The position numbers were made by a program, and so were the translations under genes. DNA of 64,000 bases from UBA11373 sp046714175 (GTDB lineage Bacteria; Actinomycetota; Acidimicrobiia; Spongiisociales; UBA11373): the NCBI GenBank assembly GCA_046714175.1, contig JBKKBI010000062.1, positions 1-64,000 of the forward strand, given 5' to 3'. Shown one piece after another: positions 22,443 to 30,325 of this stretch. The first letter of the stretch is position 1, and each line of letters starts with the position of its first letter. Under the pieces are notes generated by a model. That model did not search any database. It saw only the letters and a program-made list of their open reading frames with translations, and was not told where the DNA came from.

Positions 22443-23623
22443 TCTCCCGGGTGGCGTTTCTCAGCATCCATTCCTCGCCGCTCGACGCCCCCGGCGTCGG
22501 GGACGCCGGAGGCATGAACGTGTACATCGATGCCCTGGCCCGCACCCTGGCAGGACGCGACATTCAGGTGGACGTGTTCACTCGTCGGGCCTCCGACGCG
22601 ATCCCCGCCGAAGTCGAGGTGGTGCCCGGCTACTGCGTGATTCATATCGATGCGGCCGGCAGCGACACCGCCGACATGGTGGGGGCCTTCTCCGAAGGCG
22701 TCGCCAAATGGTTGGCGGCGCGCCAGGCGACTCCCGATCTGGTCCACAGTCATTACTGGCTGTCGGGTTGGGCGGGGGCGCATCTGCAGCAGGTTCTTGG
22801 AGTGCCTTTGGCGATCTCGTTCCACACGCTGGGGCGGGTGAAGGAGGCGACGCGGGCACCAGGTGAGCCCCGGGAGTCACTGGTGCGCATTGCGGCCGAA
22901 ACCGAGGTGGTGGCTCGCGCCGGGTGCATGATCGCTTCTACCCCGGCCGAGGCTGCCGACCTGATCGAGCACTACCAGGCGAACCCGGAGCGCATCTGCG
23001 TCTCGCCTCCCGGGGTGGATCACAGCGTCTTTCGACCCGGCGACAAGGACCGGGCGCGACGGCGCCTGGGTCTGGATCCCGGTCCGCTGGTGGCCATCGT
23101 CGGGAGGATCCAGCCCCTCAAGGGGATCGATGTAGCTATCGCCGCCGTTGCCGCTCTGCCCGGGGTACGACTCCTCGTGGTCGGTGGTCCGAGTGGGCCC
23201 ATGGGTGAGTCCGAATTGGTGCGCCTCCACGCTCTCGCCGAACAGACCGCTCCGGGGAGGGTGACTTTCATGCCGCCCCGCCCCCACGGCGATATCGCCT
23301 GCGTGTATCGCGCGGCCGACGCAGTCATCGTTCCCAGCCGGTCGGAGTCGTTCGGGTTGGTGGCCGTCGAGGCTCAGGCGTGTGGCATCCCGGTGGTGGC
23401 GTCGCGAGTCGGAGGGTTGGCGTACTCGGTCGAGGACGACCGCACCGGGTATCTGGTCGCTGGCCACGATCCCGCCGACTACGCCCGGGCGCTCGCTGCG
23501 ATCCTCGATGATGCCGACAACGCCGCCCGATTGTCCGCCGGCGCCATCGCCCACGCCGCCGGATTCTCGTGGGACGCGACCGCGGATCGACTGGTGGAGT
23601 TGTACCGCGGGTTGCTCGAGTAG
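22439..23623 (+). CDS. mshA: D-inositol-3-phosphate glycosyltransferase MshA (mycothiol biosynthesis)
   Basis: A 394-residue GT-B (GT4) enzyme. The MshA signature SSPLDAPGVGDAGGMNVYI at residues 11-29 identifies the UDP-GlcNAc:1-L-myo-inositol-1-phosphate transferase that starts mycothiol synthesis. Also seen are HSHYWLSGW, FHTLGRVKE, the UDP-binding VGRIQPLKGIDVAI and the EX7E-type site SRSESFGLVAVEAQACG. Mycothiol is restricted to actinobacteria, which supports the host assignment. GTG 22439 overlaps the preceding gene by 4 nt. Later mycothiol genes (mshB-D) are not in the window. Confidence 0.93.
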   Translation: MISRVAFLSIHSSPLDAPGVGDAGGMNVYIDALARTLAGRDIQVDVFTRRASDAIPAEVEVVPGYCVIHIDAAGSDTADMVGAFSEGVAKWLAARQATPDLVHSHYWLSGWAGAHLQQVLGVPLAISFHTLGRVKEATRAPGEPRESLVRIAAETEVVARAGCMIASTPAEAADLIEHYQANPERICVSPPGVDHSVFRPGDKDRARRRLGLDPGPLVAIVGRIQPLKGIDVAIAAVAALPGVRLLVVGGPSGPMGESELVRLHALAEQTAPGRVTFMPPRPHGDIACVYRAADAVIVPSRSESFGLVAVEAQACGIPVVASRVGGLAYSVEDDRTGYLVAGHDPADYARALAAILDDADNAARLSAGAIAHAAGFSWDATADRLVELYRGLLE

Positions 23624-24014
23624 GCGGTCGGCTCCAACCCATCTGTTGCTGATTCCATCCGCCATTTCCCGCGCGAAAAAGATGCCTCGGCCGACCTTGT
23701 CGACAGTCGATGTGCACAACCCCCTGTGGATTGCTGGGGATATGTGGGTAAGGCGGGCGAAACGGCTTGGCAGTCGTGGAGTCGTTGTAAGCAAGCGCAG
23801 TTGCGCGCCGCCGAGCGCGAAATCCCGGCCTCGGCATGGTGCTTGACCGCACTGTGGTCGCCCCGTAGGTTCGTCGCTGCAAGGCCCAAGGTGCCGATGC
23901 GACCAACAGCTCGTTCGGGGAAGTGCGGGGGAAAGGTCGTAAAGGTTCCTTGGGCCTTAGCGCGGGACTGTGAGCGCTGTCGGCTGCTGTGATAGGCGGT
24001 GTCGCGCCGTCGAA
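23624..24014. other. 391-bp non-coding region with DnaA-box-like sites and an inverted repeat
   Basis: No credible gene is seen on either strand. The region holds three 9-mers resembling DnaA boxes in one orientation within 41 bp: TGTGCACAA (23711), TGTGGATTG (23725) and TGTGGGTAA (23743). Further on is a perfect 11-bp inverted repeat, AAGGCCCAAGG (23881-23891) and CCTTGGGCCTT (23948-23958), with a 56-nt loop that could fold into a structured RNA. It lies between the end of mshA and the end of a convergent ATPase gene. A small RNA is possible but unproven. Confidence 0.4.
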
Positions 24015-24899
24015 TCACAGGCCGAACATCACCTCGCCGAGGCGCACCCGGTGGACTTCGAAAGTTTCGAGATCGAGGCGCAGCGACCCGAGGCGCAGCC
24101 CCCGCATCCCGTCACCCTGGTTGGTGACCACGCGCAACGCTCCGTCATCGTGTTCCAGGACTCCCAGGCCCAGGCAGGCGCCGGTGCCATCCTGCAGGCC
24201 GACCAGGACCCCGTGCAAACGGGCTAGGTCGAGACCCTCGGGCAGGGTCGGGGCGAACACCGTGCTGCGCACCCTCCACCGCTGCAGTGGTTCGGCGAAG
24301 GCTTCAGCAAAAGCCTTGGCGCGATGCGCCCGCCGCACCTCTGGATCCATGGGCCGTACCTCGGGATCCACGACAGCGGTTTCGACGTCGACCGTGAAGA
24401 AGCGCCGCAGCATGCCCACCAGCGGCTCCAGTTCGGCGCCGCGCTGCAGGCCGATGACGACATCGGGCCGGCACAGCTCCATTTTGTGGTACTTGAGTGT
24501 TTGTCCTCCCACACCGGAGATCGACCCGGTGGTGTCGATCACCACGAGATCGGCGGCATCGCGGGCGACATCGACCAGGGCAGCGGTACCTACCACCTGT
24601 TGCAGCACGACGCCTTCGGGAGTGATGTCTCCGACGAAGTGAAGCGCATCCGCGACACCGAGTTCGCTGAGGTCGCGCTGCTCGCGCACCATCTTCAGCC
24701 CGACACAGGTCGGTGGTCCCACCGTGGTCTGATCGACATCTGCATCCACGTAGGCACCGGTCTTCCCGGCCGCCACGACCGCAGCGAGGAGGTCGCGCGC
24801 CAGTGTCGACTTTCCGGTATCGGGCCCGCCCACCAGCATGACGACGCCACGGCGCCTGGCGAGATCGTCGAGCAGCGCTCCGTGATGGCCGTCGGACAT
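24015..24899 (-). CDS. Clp1/Grc3-like P-loop ATPase (predicted polynucleotide kinase family)
   Basis: A 294-residue ATPase. Walker A is VGGPDTGKSTLARDL, the second conserved segment AYVDADVDQTTVGPPTCVGL matches the DxD-(x)-GQ-like motif of the CLP1_P domain, and LVVIDTTGSISG is Walker B with the following Thr-Gly. A C-terminal beta domain (GVLVGLQDGTGACLGLGVLEHDD) corresponds to the Clp1-type C-terminal module. Eukaryotic and archaeal relatives are RNA/DNA 5'-hydroxyl kinases; bacterial members are barely characterised. ATG 24899 is chosen because GAGGAAG precedes it; the longer frame would overlap the divergent gene's promoter. A TACGAT hexamer lies in the divergent spacer. Confidence 0.75.
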   Translation of the reverse strand: MSDGHHGALLDDLARRRGVVMLVGGPDTGKSTLARDLLAAVVAAGKTGAYVDADVDQTTVGPPTCVGLKMVREQRDLSELGVADALHFVGDITPEGVVLQQVVGTAALVDVARDAADLVVIDTTGSISGVGGQTLKYHKMELCRPDVVIGLQRGAELEPLVGMLRRFFTVDVETAVVDPEVRPMDPEVRRAHRAKAFAEAFAEPLQRWRVRSTVFAPTLPEGLDLARLHGVLVGLQDGTGACLGLGVLEHDDGALRVVTNQGDGMRGLRLGSLRLDLETFEVHRVRLGEVMFGL

Positions 24900-24955
24900 C
24901 TCTTCCTCGGGGTGGGCGGCACATCGTAACGGCGGGTTGTCCGAAGACGGACCGG

Positions 24956-24961
24956 TATCCT
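24956..24961 (+). promoter_or_regulatory. Leaderless-type -10 hexamer (TATCCT) for the SAM hydrolase gene
   Basis: TATCCT, 9 nt, then ATG at 24971; spacing is slightly longer than at most sites. Confidence 0.4.
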
Positions 24962-24970
24962 CGCCGGGCA

Positions 24971-25777
24971 ATGCCTCCGCTCCCGATCTCGTTTCTCAGT
25001 GACTTCGGCACCGCCGACGAGTTCGTCGGGGTCGTCCATGGTGTCATCGAGCGCATCGCCCCCGGCACCCGAGTGATCGATGTCACCCATGGCATCAGCC
25101 GCGGCGATGTCCGCGCCGGCGCCCTCGCGCTCTTGCGAGCCGTGCAGTACCTCCCGCCGGGAGTGGTCCTGGCAGTGGTGGATCCCGGAGTGGGCACGGG
25201 GAGGCGGGCGATCGCGGCCTCCACCGGGCGCGGCTTCTTCGTCGGGCCTGACAACGGCTTGCTGGCTCCGGCGGTGGCGATGAGTGGTGGCGCCGAGCGA
25301 CTGGTGGCTCTGGAGTCCGAGGCATTCCGCCTCCCCGGCGCAGGTTCCACGTTCGACGGTCGCGACCTATTTGCCCCGGCGGCGGCGGTTCTGGCTTCGG
25401 GGGAGGCCGGTCTCGATGACCTCGGCCCGGAGATCGATCCGGCCTCGGTCGTGCCACTGCTGCTGCCCCTGATCGAGTCGGGGGGCGGCGTGGTGTCGGG
25501 GGAGGTGTGGTGGATCGATGCTTACGGGAACGCCCAGACCAACGTGGCCCCGGCCGACCTCGAGGCCGTCGGTATTCGGGCAGGGTCGACACTTCTGGTG
25601 CGAATCGGCGGGGTGGAGCACGAGATGATATGGGCCACCGGCTACGGGGAGGGGAGCGATCCCGTCGTTCACTGCGACTCCCACGGGCTGATGGCGATCG
25701 CCCTACCCCGCGGTCGGGCGGACGAGTCCCTGCACATCAGGGAGGGACTCTCGGTCGGCTTCAGGTCACCGAATTGA
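24971..25777 (+). CDS. SAM hydroxide adenosyltransferase (SAM hydrolase, DUF62 family)
   Basis: A 268-residue member of the DUF62/fluorinase-like superfamily that hydrolyses S-adenosylmethionine to adenosine and methionine. Motifs are FLSDFGTADEFVGVVHGVI (SAM/ribose-binding Asp), VIDVTHGISRGDV, VVDPGVGTGRRAI, GPDNGLLAP, TFDGRDLFAPAAA and WIDAYGNAQTN. The FDGRD stretch favours the hydrolase group rather than a halogenase. Its 3' end overlaps a small antisense membrane-protein frame by 17 nt. A physiological role in controlling SAM levels is presumed from characterised family members. Confidence 0.9.
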   Translation: MPPLPISFLSDFGTADEFVGVVHGVIERIAPGTRVIDVTHGISRGDVRAGALALLRAVQYLPPGVVLAVVDPGVGTGRRAIAASTGRGFFVGPDNGLLAPAVAMSGGAERLVALESEAFRLPGAGSTFDGRDLFAPAAAVLASGEAGLDDLGPEIDPASVVPLLLPLIESGGGVVSGEVWWIDAYGNAQTNVAPADLEAVGIRAGSTLLVRIGGVEHEMIWATGYGEGSDPVVHCDSHGLMAIALPRGRADESLHIREGLSVGFRSPN

Positions 25778-25856
25778 GCCGGATCACGAAGATGACCCCC
25801 GCCACCAGCAACAACGCCAGCAGCAGCAGGATGGCGATGGTGGTTCCGGGTCGCAC
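25761..25856 (-). CDS. Candidate 31-residue single-pass membrane protein
   Basis: GTG 25856 opens a 32-codon frame for a peptide with one strongly hydrophobic segment (IAILLLLALLLVAGVIFVI) between short charged ends. TACCGT lies 7 nt before the GTG, the leaderless arrangement common here. It ends 17 nt inside the convergent SAM hydrolase gene. A longer frame upstream has no hydrophobic or conserved character and was not used. Existence is inferred. Confidence 0.45.
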   Translation of the reverse strand: MRPGTTIAILLLLALLLVAGVIFVIRLNSVT

Positions 25857-25863
25857 CGCGATG

Positions 25864-25869
25864 ACGGTA
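25864..25869 (-). promoter_or_regulatory. Leaderless-type -10 hexamer (TACCGT) for the 31-residue membrane protein
   Basis: TACCGT on the minus strand, 7 nt, then GTG at 25856. Confidence 0.4.
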
Positions 25870-25874
25870 CCGCA

Positions 25875-26105
25875 ATGAGCGACCTGGTGTTCCTCACGCG
25901 CCGCACCTGCTCTCTGTGCGCCGAGGCGTTGCCCCTGGTGGCTGCAACGGCGCGGCGGCGCGACCACACACTCGAGACCATTGATGTCGATGACGCTGGA
26001 CTTGCGGATCGTTTTGGCGATCGCGTGCCTGTGGTCTTGCGCGATGGCATCGAGGTGCTGGCGGGGCGCTTCGGCGCCCGCGCGGTGCGCCGCGCCCTGC
26101 GCTGA
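25875..26105 (+). CDS. Glutaredoxin-like (DUF836) small thiol-redox protein
   Basis: A 76-residue thioredoxin-fold protein with CxxC at residues 12-15 (RRTCSLCAEALP) and the expected cis-Pro region DRVPVVLRDGIEVLAGRF. It matches the short glutaredoxin-like group found next to redox regulators. In mycothiol-producing bacteria such proteins may act with mycothiol. The Rex repressor gene follows 34 nt downstream with its own -10-like element. Confidence 0.8.
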   Translation: MSDLVFLTRRTCSLCAEALPLVAATARRRDHTLETIDVDDAGLADRFGDRVPVVLRDGIEVLAGRFGARAVRRALR

Positions 26106-26127
26106 TTTCGGCCGCGACACCCCCGCC

Positions 26128-26133
26128 TATATT
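26128..26133 (+). promoter_or_regulatory. Leaderless-type -10 hexamer (TATATT) for rex
   Basis: TATATT, 6 nt, then ATG at 26140; an unusually AT-rich hexamer in a GC-rich context. Confidence 0.5.
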
Positions 26134-26139
26134 GCCGCG

Positions 26140-26763
26140 ATGGTCAGACGGCCCGTTCCCCGGGTCACCGTGCAGCGACTTCCCGTGTACCTCCGGTGCT
26201 TGGAGACTCTGCCAGCAGGCCAGCAGCGGGTCTCCTCGGATGAAGTGGCGGAGCTCGCTGGAGTCCTCGGCGCCAAGATCCGCAAGGACCTGTCCTACCT
26301 GGGCACCCACGGAACCCGCGGCGTCGGCTATGACGTGGAGCATCTCAAGCACCAGATCCGTCTCGAACTCGGGCTGACCCGGGATTGGGCGGTGGTGATC
26401 GTCGGCATCGGCAACCTGGGCCGAGCCCTCGCCAACTACGGCGGGTTCGGCGAGCGCCGCTTCCAGGTGGTGGGTCTGTTCGATGTCGACCCCGACAAGG
26501 TGGGAACCCCGGTCGACGGCCACATGGTGGAGCCGATGACCGTGCTCGCCTCGGCGGTGGCGGAGCGCAACGCCTCCATCGGGATCATTGCCACCCCGGC
26601 CCACGCCGCCCAGGAAGTGGCCGACGCGCTGGCGGCCGCCGGGGTGCGCTCCATCCTCAACTTCGCTCCGGCCGTGCTCAAAGCCCCAGCCGGGGTCGAG
26701 GTACGCCGCGTCGACCTATCGACGGAGCTGCAGGTGCTCACGTTCTATCTCGCCCGGAGCTGA
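26140..26763 (+). CDS. rex: Redox-sensing transcriptional repressor Rex
   Basis: A 207-residue Rex protein, which senses the NADH/NAD ratio and represses respiratory and fermentative genes. The N-terminal winged helix (VTVQRLPVYLRCLETL, VSSDEVAELAGVLGAKIRKDLSYLG) is followed by GVGYDVEHLKHQI, the Rossmann motif VVIVGIGNLGRALANY, GLFDVDPDKVG, IGIIATPAHAAQEVADAL and the domain-swap C-terminal helix (DLSTELQVLTFYL). ATG 26140 is chosen from homology and a TATATT 6 nt upstream; the longer frame overlaps the glutaredoxin-like gene. Its location beside the respiratory clusters is suggestive, but I found no clear Rex operator (TGTGA-N6-TCACA) upstream of them. Confidence 0.93.
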   Translation: MVRRPVPRVTVQRLPVYLRCLETLPAGQQRVSSDEVAELAGVLGAKIRKDLSYLGTHGTRGVGYDVEHLKHQIRLELGLTRDWAVVIVGIGNLGRALANYGGFGERRFQVVGLFDVDPDKVGTPVDGHMVEPMTVLASAVAERNASIGIIATPAHAAQEVADALAAAGVRSILNFAPAVLKAPAGVEVRRVDLSTELQVLTFYLARS

Positions 26764-26789
26764 TGGCTCGGTCGGGGGTTGCCTAGAAC

Positions 26790-27281
26790 CTATTCCTGCT
26801 CCGCCTCATACCTGCTCAATCCCGTCACGAACATGGCGAACAGGATCAGCGATGCCAGCATCAGGGCTCCGGGGAGGATGCGGATCTGGAACGCGTTCAG
26901 GCCGACGAGCAATTGCGGGCGAATGCCGCGAGGGGCGTACACCGTGTAGAGCAGGCCGACGATGGCGAGAAACCCGAAGAAGGCGGCCCCGGTGGTGAGA
27001 AAGGCGAGACGCCGTCCCAGGTTGGTGTAGTTGATCAGGTAGACGCTTCCCCAAAAGACTGCGATCGCGCCGATGGCGACGATCAAGCCCCGCACCAGCA
27101 CACCAGGGGCGGGGGTTCCGTCGGCGGCCACCTGGTTCTTCCCGACCATGCTCTCATACAGCGAATCGAGTCCGGCGCGGAACTGCGGGATCATCGAGAG
27201 CAGGATGAGGACGGTCAGTGCGACGCCGATCCACTCCAGGGTGGACAGGCCCGACTCTTCCTTGCGCACTCGCCGAATCAT
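26790..27281 (-). CDS. Membrane protein ending the cytochrome bc operon
   Basis: A 163-residue protein with four predicted membrane segments: EWIGVALTVLILLSMIPQF, LIVAIGAIAVFWGSVYLI, LAFLTTGAAFFGFLAIVGLLY and GALMLASLILFAMFVTGL. The N-terminus, KEESGLSTLEWIG, resembles the class III pilin (Flp) processing region, where G-x4-E precedes a hydrophobic helix; this may be chance. Its start overlaps the di-heme cytochrome c gene (ATGA), making it the last gene of the seven-gene operon. Unknown function; likely a structural subunit of the complex or an assembly factor. Confidence 0.75.
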   Translation of the reverse strand: MIRRVRKEESGLSTLEWIGVALTVLILLSMIPQFRAGLDSLYESMVGKNQVAADGTPAPGVLVRGLIVAIGAIAVFWGSVYLINYTNLGRRLAFLTTGAAFFGFLAIVGLLYTVYAPRGIRPQLLVGLNAFQIRILPGALMLASLILFAMFVTGLSRYEAEQE

Positions 27282-28777
27282 CCCATCGCCCTCTCGTACT
27301 GAATGATGAGCCTGATGTCCGCTTCGCTGAGCATGGCACCGAATCCCGGCATCCAGCCGCGCCCGATACCGTTGACCCCGTACTGAGCCCCGTTGGCCGA
27401 TCCAGCGACCACGAAGTCGTAGTGGTCCTCGATGTCGGGGAACTGCACCACCGCACGGCCCTGGCGGAGCGATGGACCCATAGCTCCCGACCCTGCCTCC
27501 TGGGTGAAGACGATGCCAGCCGAATAGCCGGCCGTGTGGCAGCGGGCGCAGTACGCGTTGTATAGGCCCACCGCCCGCTCCGCGGCGGCGACATCGCCTG
27601 CGAAGGCCTCCTCCGCCAGCATCGGCAGGTCCACCGCGTATCGGCGCAATTCCTCTGCGGCGACGACAGCCGCCAGCCCGCTCTCAGCGGCGGTGAGCAG
27701 CCGATCGAGGTTTTCGGTGGTGAGCCGCAGGTCTCGCACACTGGTGCCGAGGTCTGTGAGCAGCACCTGGGCACTGTCGAGGTCGGCGATCGGGGTGGCG
27801 CCATTGGAGGTGCTGAACGCCAGCGCCGGATCAAACTCCAGCTTCTCGATCCTGGCGCGGGCGTCGGAGGGTGGTGCGTCGGCGATGATCTGGGCCACGA
27901 GGCTGTCAAGGCCTGCCTCGGCGGTGTCGGACAGGCCGTCACGGTCGCCATCGGCGGCGGCGCCGTCGCAGGACTCGCCGAACAGCGCCGCCGAGCGCTC
28001 GGTGCATGTGTCCGCGTCGGTGAGCAAGTCGTTGAGCCGTTGCGGTAGTTCGCGCACCGCGTCGTATTGCCCCGGGGCGGCTTCCAGCGCCGCGATCGCC
28101 GCTCGCTGGGCCGCCACCGCGGCTGTCACCGCGGCGTCGGCCCCTTCCAGCCGGGTGAGTTCGCGGGCGACTCTTCCATCGACTGCGGCGATCACTTCGG
28201 ATTGCGGGATCTGGATGCTCTCTAGATACGCCAGCAGCTCATCGATCTGTTGGGTGTTGAGCGGCCCGCCGCCCTCGGCTCCCCAGGCGGGCATCGGAGT
28301 GCCCGCCCGGCCGTACACCAGCCAATACCGAACCTCGTCGGCGGTGTACCGATAGAACACGTCATTGATGGCTGGTGCCGCCCAGGTGGTTTCGATACCG
28401 GACCGGGCCTCGATGAAACTGGCACCGCCGCCGCCGGCGTCGCTTCCATGGCAGTTGCCGCATTGGTACTCGACGAACCACTCATGGCCCCGTTCCACGG
28501 CGACGTCCTCGTAGTACTCGGTGGCGTCGGCCTGGCGGGTGGTCTCATTGAGGTAGTAGATCGGCATCACCACGGCGATCACGGCCACGGTCACCAGCGC
28601 GGAGAGCAACACGCGGTCGAGCCGCTTCAACTCAAGATCGTCGTCGGTGAGATACGGAGTCAGATTGGGCGGCGGGGTGTCGGAGCGGTGGCGGACCCGA
28701 GTGTTGCGAACGAGAAAGGCGAGCCAGCCGATGACCGCCACGGCGACGATGAGGAGCGTGGCGGCGCCGAGGCCCAT
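27278..28777 (-). CDS. Membrane-anchored di-heme cytochrome c of the bc complex
   Basis: A 499-residue protein with two N-terminal membrane helices (residues 5-22 and 56-75) and two c-type heme sites: CGNCH at 106-110 and CARCH at 410-414, with Met-containing segments after each (GTPMPAWG; GRGWMPGFG) as candidate sixth ligands. Between them is a roughly 200-residue helical, Ala/Asp-rich stretch (residues 205-400) with DGDRDGLSDTAEAG, a Ca-loop-like motif, and no heme. The architecture, heme-c domain / long helical insert / heme-c domain, is unusual compared with the compact di-heme QcrC of actinobacteria. It follows the Rieske gene in the operon and presumably accepts electrons from it. Confidence 0.85.
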   Translation of the reverse strand: MGLGAATLLIVAVAVIGWLAFLVRNTRVRHRSDTPPPNLTPYLTDDDLELKRLDRVLLSALVTVAVIAVVMPIYYLNETTRQADATEYYEDVAVERGHEWFVEYQCGNCHGSDAGGGGASFIEARSGIETTWAAPAINDVFYRYTADEVRYWLVYGRAGTPMPAWGAEGGGPLNTQQIDELLAYLESIQIPQSEVIAAVDGRVARELTRLEGADAAVTAAVAAQRAAIAALEAAPGQYDAVRELPQRLNDLLTDADTCTERSAALFGESCDGAAADGDRDGLSDTAEAGLDSLVAQIIADAPPSDARARIEKLEFDPALAFSTSNGATPIADLDSAQVLLTDLGTSVRDLRLTTENLDRLLTAAESGLAAVVAAEELRRYAVDLPMLAEEAFAGDVAAAERAVGLYNAYCARCHTAGYSAGIVFTQEAGSGAMGPSLRQGRAVVQFPDIEDHYDFVVAGSANGAQYGVNGIGRGWMPGFGAMLSEADIRLIIQYERAMG

Positions 28778-28805
28778 CAGCGGATCCCCAACTCGACTGC
28801 AGACA

Positions 28806-29624
28806 TCAGATGCACGAGGGCCCCTGCGGGTAGGTGGCCGTCTTGTGTGAGGCCCGCGAGGTCTGTATCACCTGACCGGTATCGATGATCAGCACTCCGG
28901 CATCGTCCACTTCGACGACGAAACGGTCGAGATTCCGGGGTGCCGGGCCGCCTTCGTACTCCCCGTGGTAGTTGTATTTGGAGGAGTGGCAGGGACACTC
29001 GAACCCTTGCGAGGTATCGCATTGCGGCACGCGGCAGCCGAGGTGGACGCAACGTTGCCACAGCGCCATGAGGCCACCGGCCACCACGGGGAGTCCCTCA
29101 AAGCTACTGCCGGCCATTTCCCCCTGGAACGGCACGAGGTAGGCCTGAGCCGCGGGGACGAACAGCGGGCTGACCCGGCCATCGGCGAGGAAGACCTGTG
29201 TGGCGAGATCCTCGGCCTTTCCTGCGGCAACCTTGGAGCCGAATCCCCCCGCTTTGATGCGGGGCCACATGAAGCCGAGGGTGAAGATGCCCATCTGGGC
29301 CATGAACAGCCCGAAGATCCCGGCCACGCCGCGATTGAAAAACTGGCGCCGGGTGACTCCGTACGCCTCCGGGCCGACCTCCTCGCGCTGGGTGAGGGGA
29401 TCGATCGGCGGGGTTTCGTCGAGTTCGACCGGCACCACGGTCTTCGCGGCGGAGGCTGCGTCAGCGCGGCGGCGGCGCTTGTCGCGACGCAGGGCCTTGC
29501 GGTCGGCGGACCCGGTGATCGGTCCGGTGTCGGAGTTACGCCGCAACGCCACGCTGGCCACGGCGAGCGCGCCGAGCAGGCCGACGGCGGCAAAGGCGAG
29601 GATGGCGATCTGGGTCGTGCTCAT
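28806..29624 (-). CDS. qcrA: Rieske [2Fe-2S] iron-sulfur subunit of the cytochrome bc complex
   Basis: A 272-residue Rieske protein. The cluster ligands are C192/H194 (CVHLGC) and C210/H213 (CPCHSS), with C197 and C212 for the disulfide. An N-terminal helix (residues 5-26), a basic linker (DRKALRRDKRRRR) and a second helix after a twin-arginine-like VTRRQFFNRG at 90-99 (GIFGLFMAQMGIFTLGFMW) give the multi-helix anchor typical of actinobacterial QcrA. ATG 29624 overlaps the stop of the cytochrome b C-terminal subunit (ATGA). The open frame extends more than 1.2 kb further upstream, but that part is a shadow of the cytochrome b genes. Confidence 0.93.
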   Translation of the reverse strand: MSTTQIAILAFAAVGLLGALAVASVALRRNSDTGPITGSADRKALRRDKRRRRADAASAAKTVVPVELDETPPIDPLTQREEVGPEAYGVTRRQFFNRGVAGIFGLFMAQMGIFTLGFMWPRIKAGGFGSKVAAGKAEDLATQVFLADGRVSPLFVPAAQAYLVPFQGEMAGSSFEGLPVVAGGLMALWQRCVHLGCRVPQCDTSQGFECPCHSSKYNYHGEYEGGPAPRNLDRFVVEVDDAGVLIIDTGQVIQTSRASHKTATYPQGPSCI

Positions 29625-30313
29625 AGGTCGAAGAAGATCCCGTCGCGCCAGGGGAAGATGAAGTTGAGGCCGCGTCCCCGGTAGAACGAACCGATCATGG
29701 TGAGGATCGCCGCCGCCACCACGAAGAACGTGAACATCATGATGGCGAACTTGCGGTCGGACGGCCGGGTGGAGCGGTTGCGGTCGATGTAGGGGATGAT
29801 CGCCAGGCCGGCGAGCCCCAGTCCGGGGATGAGCACGCCGGCGATCTGTGGGTCGAAATACACCAGCAACTCCTGCAGCCCGAGGAAGTACCACGGAGCC
29901 TTCGAGGGATTGGGCTGGGCGTTGGGGTTGGCCAACTCGAGCAGCGGCGCATCCTGGAAGATCGAGAACACGATCAGCAGCGCGGTCACGACCAGCAGGG
30001 CGACGAACTCCATGGCCAGGAGGTGAGGCCACACGTTGACCTTGTCGGTGGGCTCCTTCTTCACCTGCTGGATCGCGTTGGCCTTCACCACGGTGAGCAG
30101 GCGCTGCGTGCGCACTCCTTCGGGGATGGCGGGCGCGGCGGGGGCGCTGCGGGCCGGGGCGGTGGCGGTGGCGGTGGCGGCTACGGCCGGTGCCGCACCG
30201 GGCAATGCGGCCCCGCCGGTCATCTCGGCCCACACCTGTTCGAACGGCACACCGGTGGCCTTGGCCTTGGCCTCGGCCGAGCGGCGGAGTAGATGTTCGG
30301 GAACGGTTGCCAT
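29621..30313 (-). CDS. Cytochrome b C-terminal subunit (subunit IV/PetD-like) with N-terminal helical motif
   Basis: A 230-residue protein. From residue about 85 it matches the C-terminal half of cytochrome b (subunit IV of b6f-like complexes): VNVWPHLLAMEFVALLVVTALL, the quinone-site region NPSKAPWYFLGLQELLVYFDP (PEWY-like, here APWY) and further helices. Residues 1-30 form a charged amphipathic helix (LLRRSAEAKAKATG, VPFEQVWAEMTGG) followed by an Ala/Pro-rich linker. The same helix-plus-linker pattern occurs at the N-terminus of the CcoP-like cytochrome at 34336-35301. It lies 12 nt after the cytochrome b N-terminal gene and overlaps the Rieske gene. Confidence 0.9.
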   Translation of the reverse strand: MATVPEHLLRRSAEAKAKATGVPFEQVWAEMTGGAALPGAAPAVAATATATAPARSAPAAPAIPEGVRTQRLLTVVKANAIQQVKKEPTDKVNVWPHLLAMEFVALLVVTALLIVFSIFQDAPLLELANPNAQPNPSKAPWYFLGLQELLVYFDPQIAGVLIPGLGLAGLAIIPYIDRNRSTRPSDRKFAIMMFTFFVVAAAILTMIGSFYRGRGLNFIFPWRDGIFFDL

Positions 30314-30325
30314 GTCTCGTATCTC

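Noticed and set aside
23711..23751. Chromosomal origin of replication
   Set aside because: Three imperfect DnaA-like 9-mers only, no AT-rich unwinding element, and no dnaA, dnaN or rpmH nearby.
26790..27281. Flp-type pilin
   Set aside because: The N-terminus resembles a class III pilin signal, but the protein has four membrane segments and belongs to the cytochrome operon.
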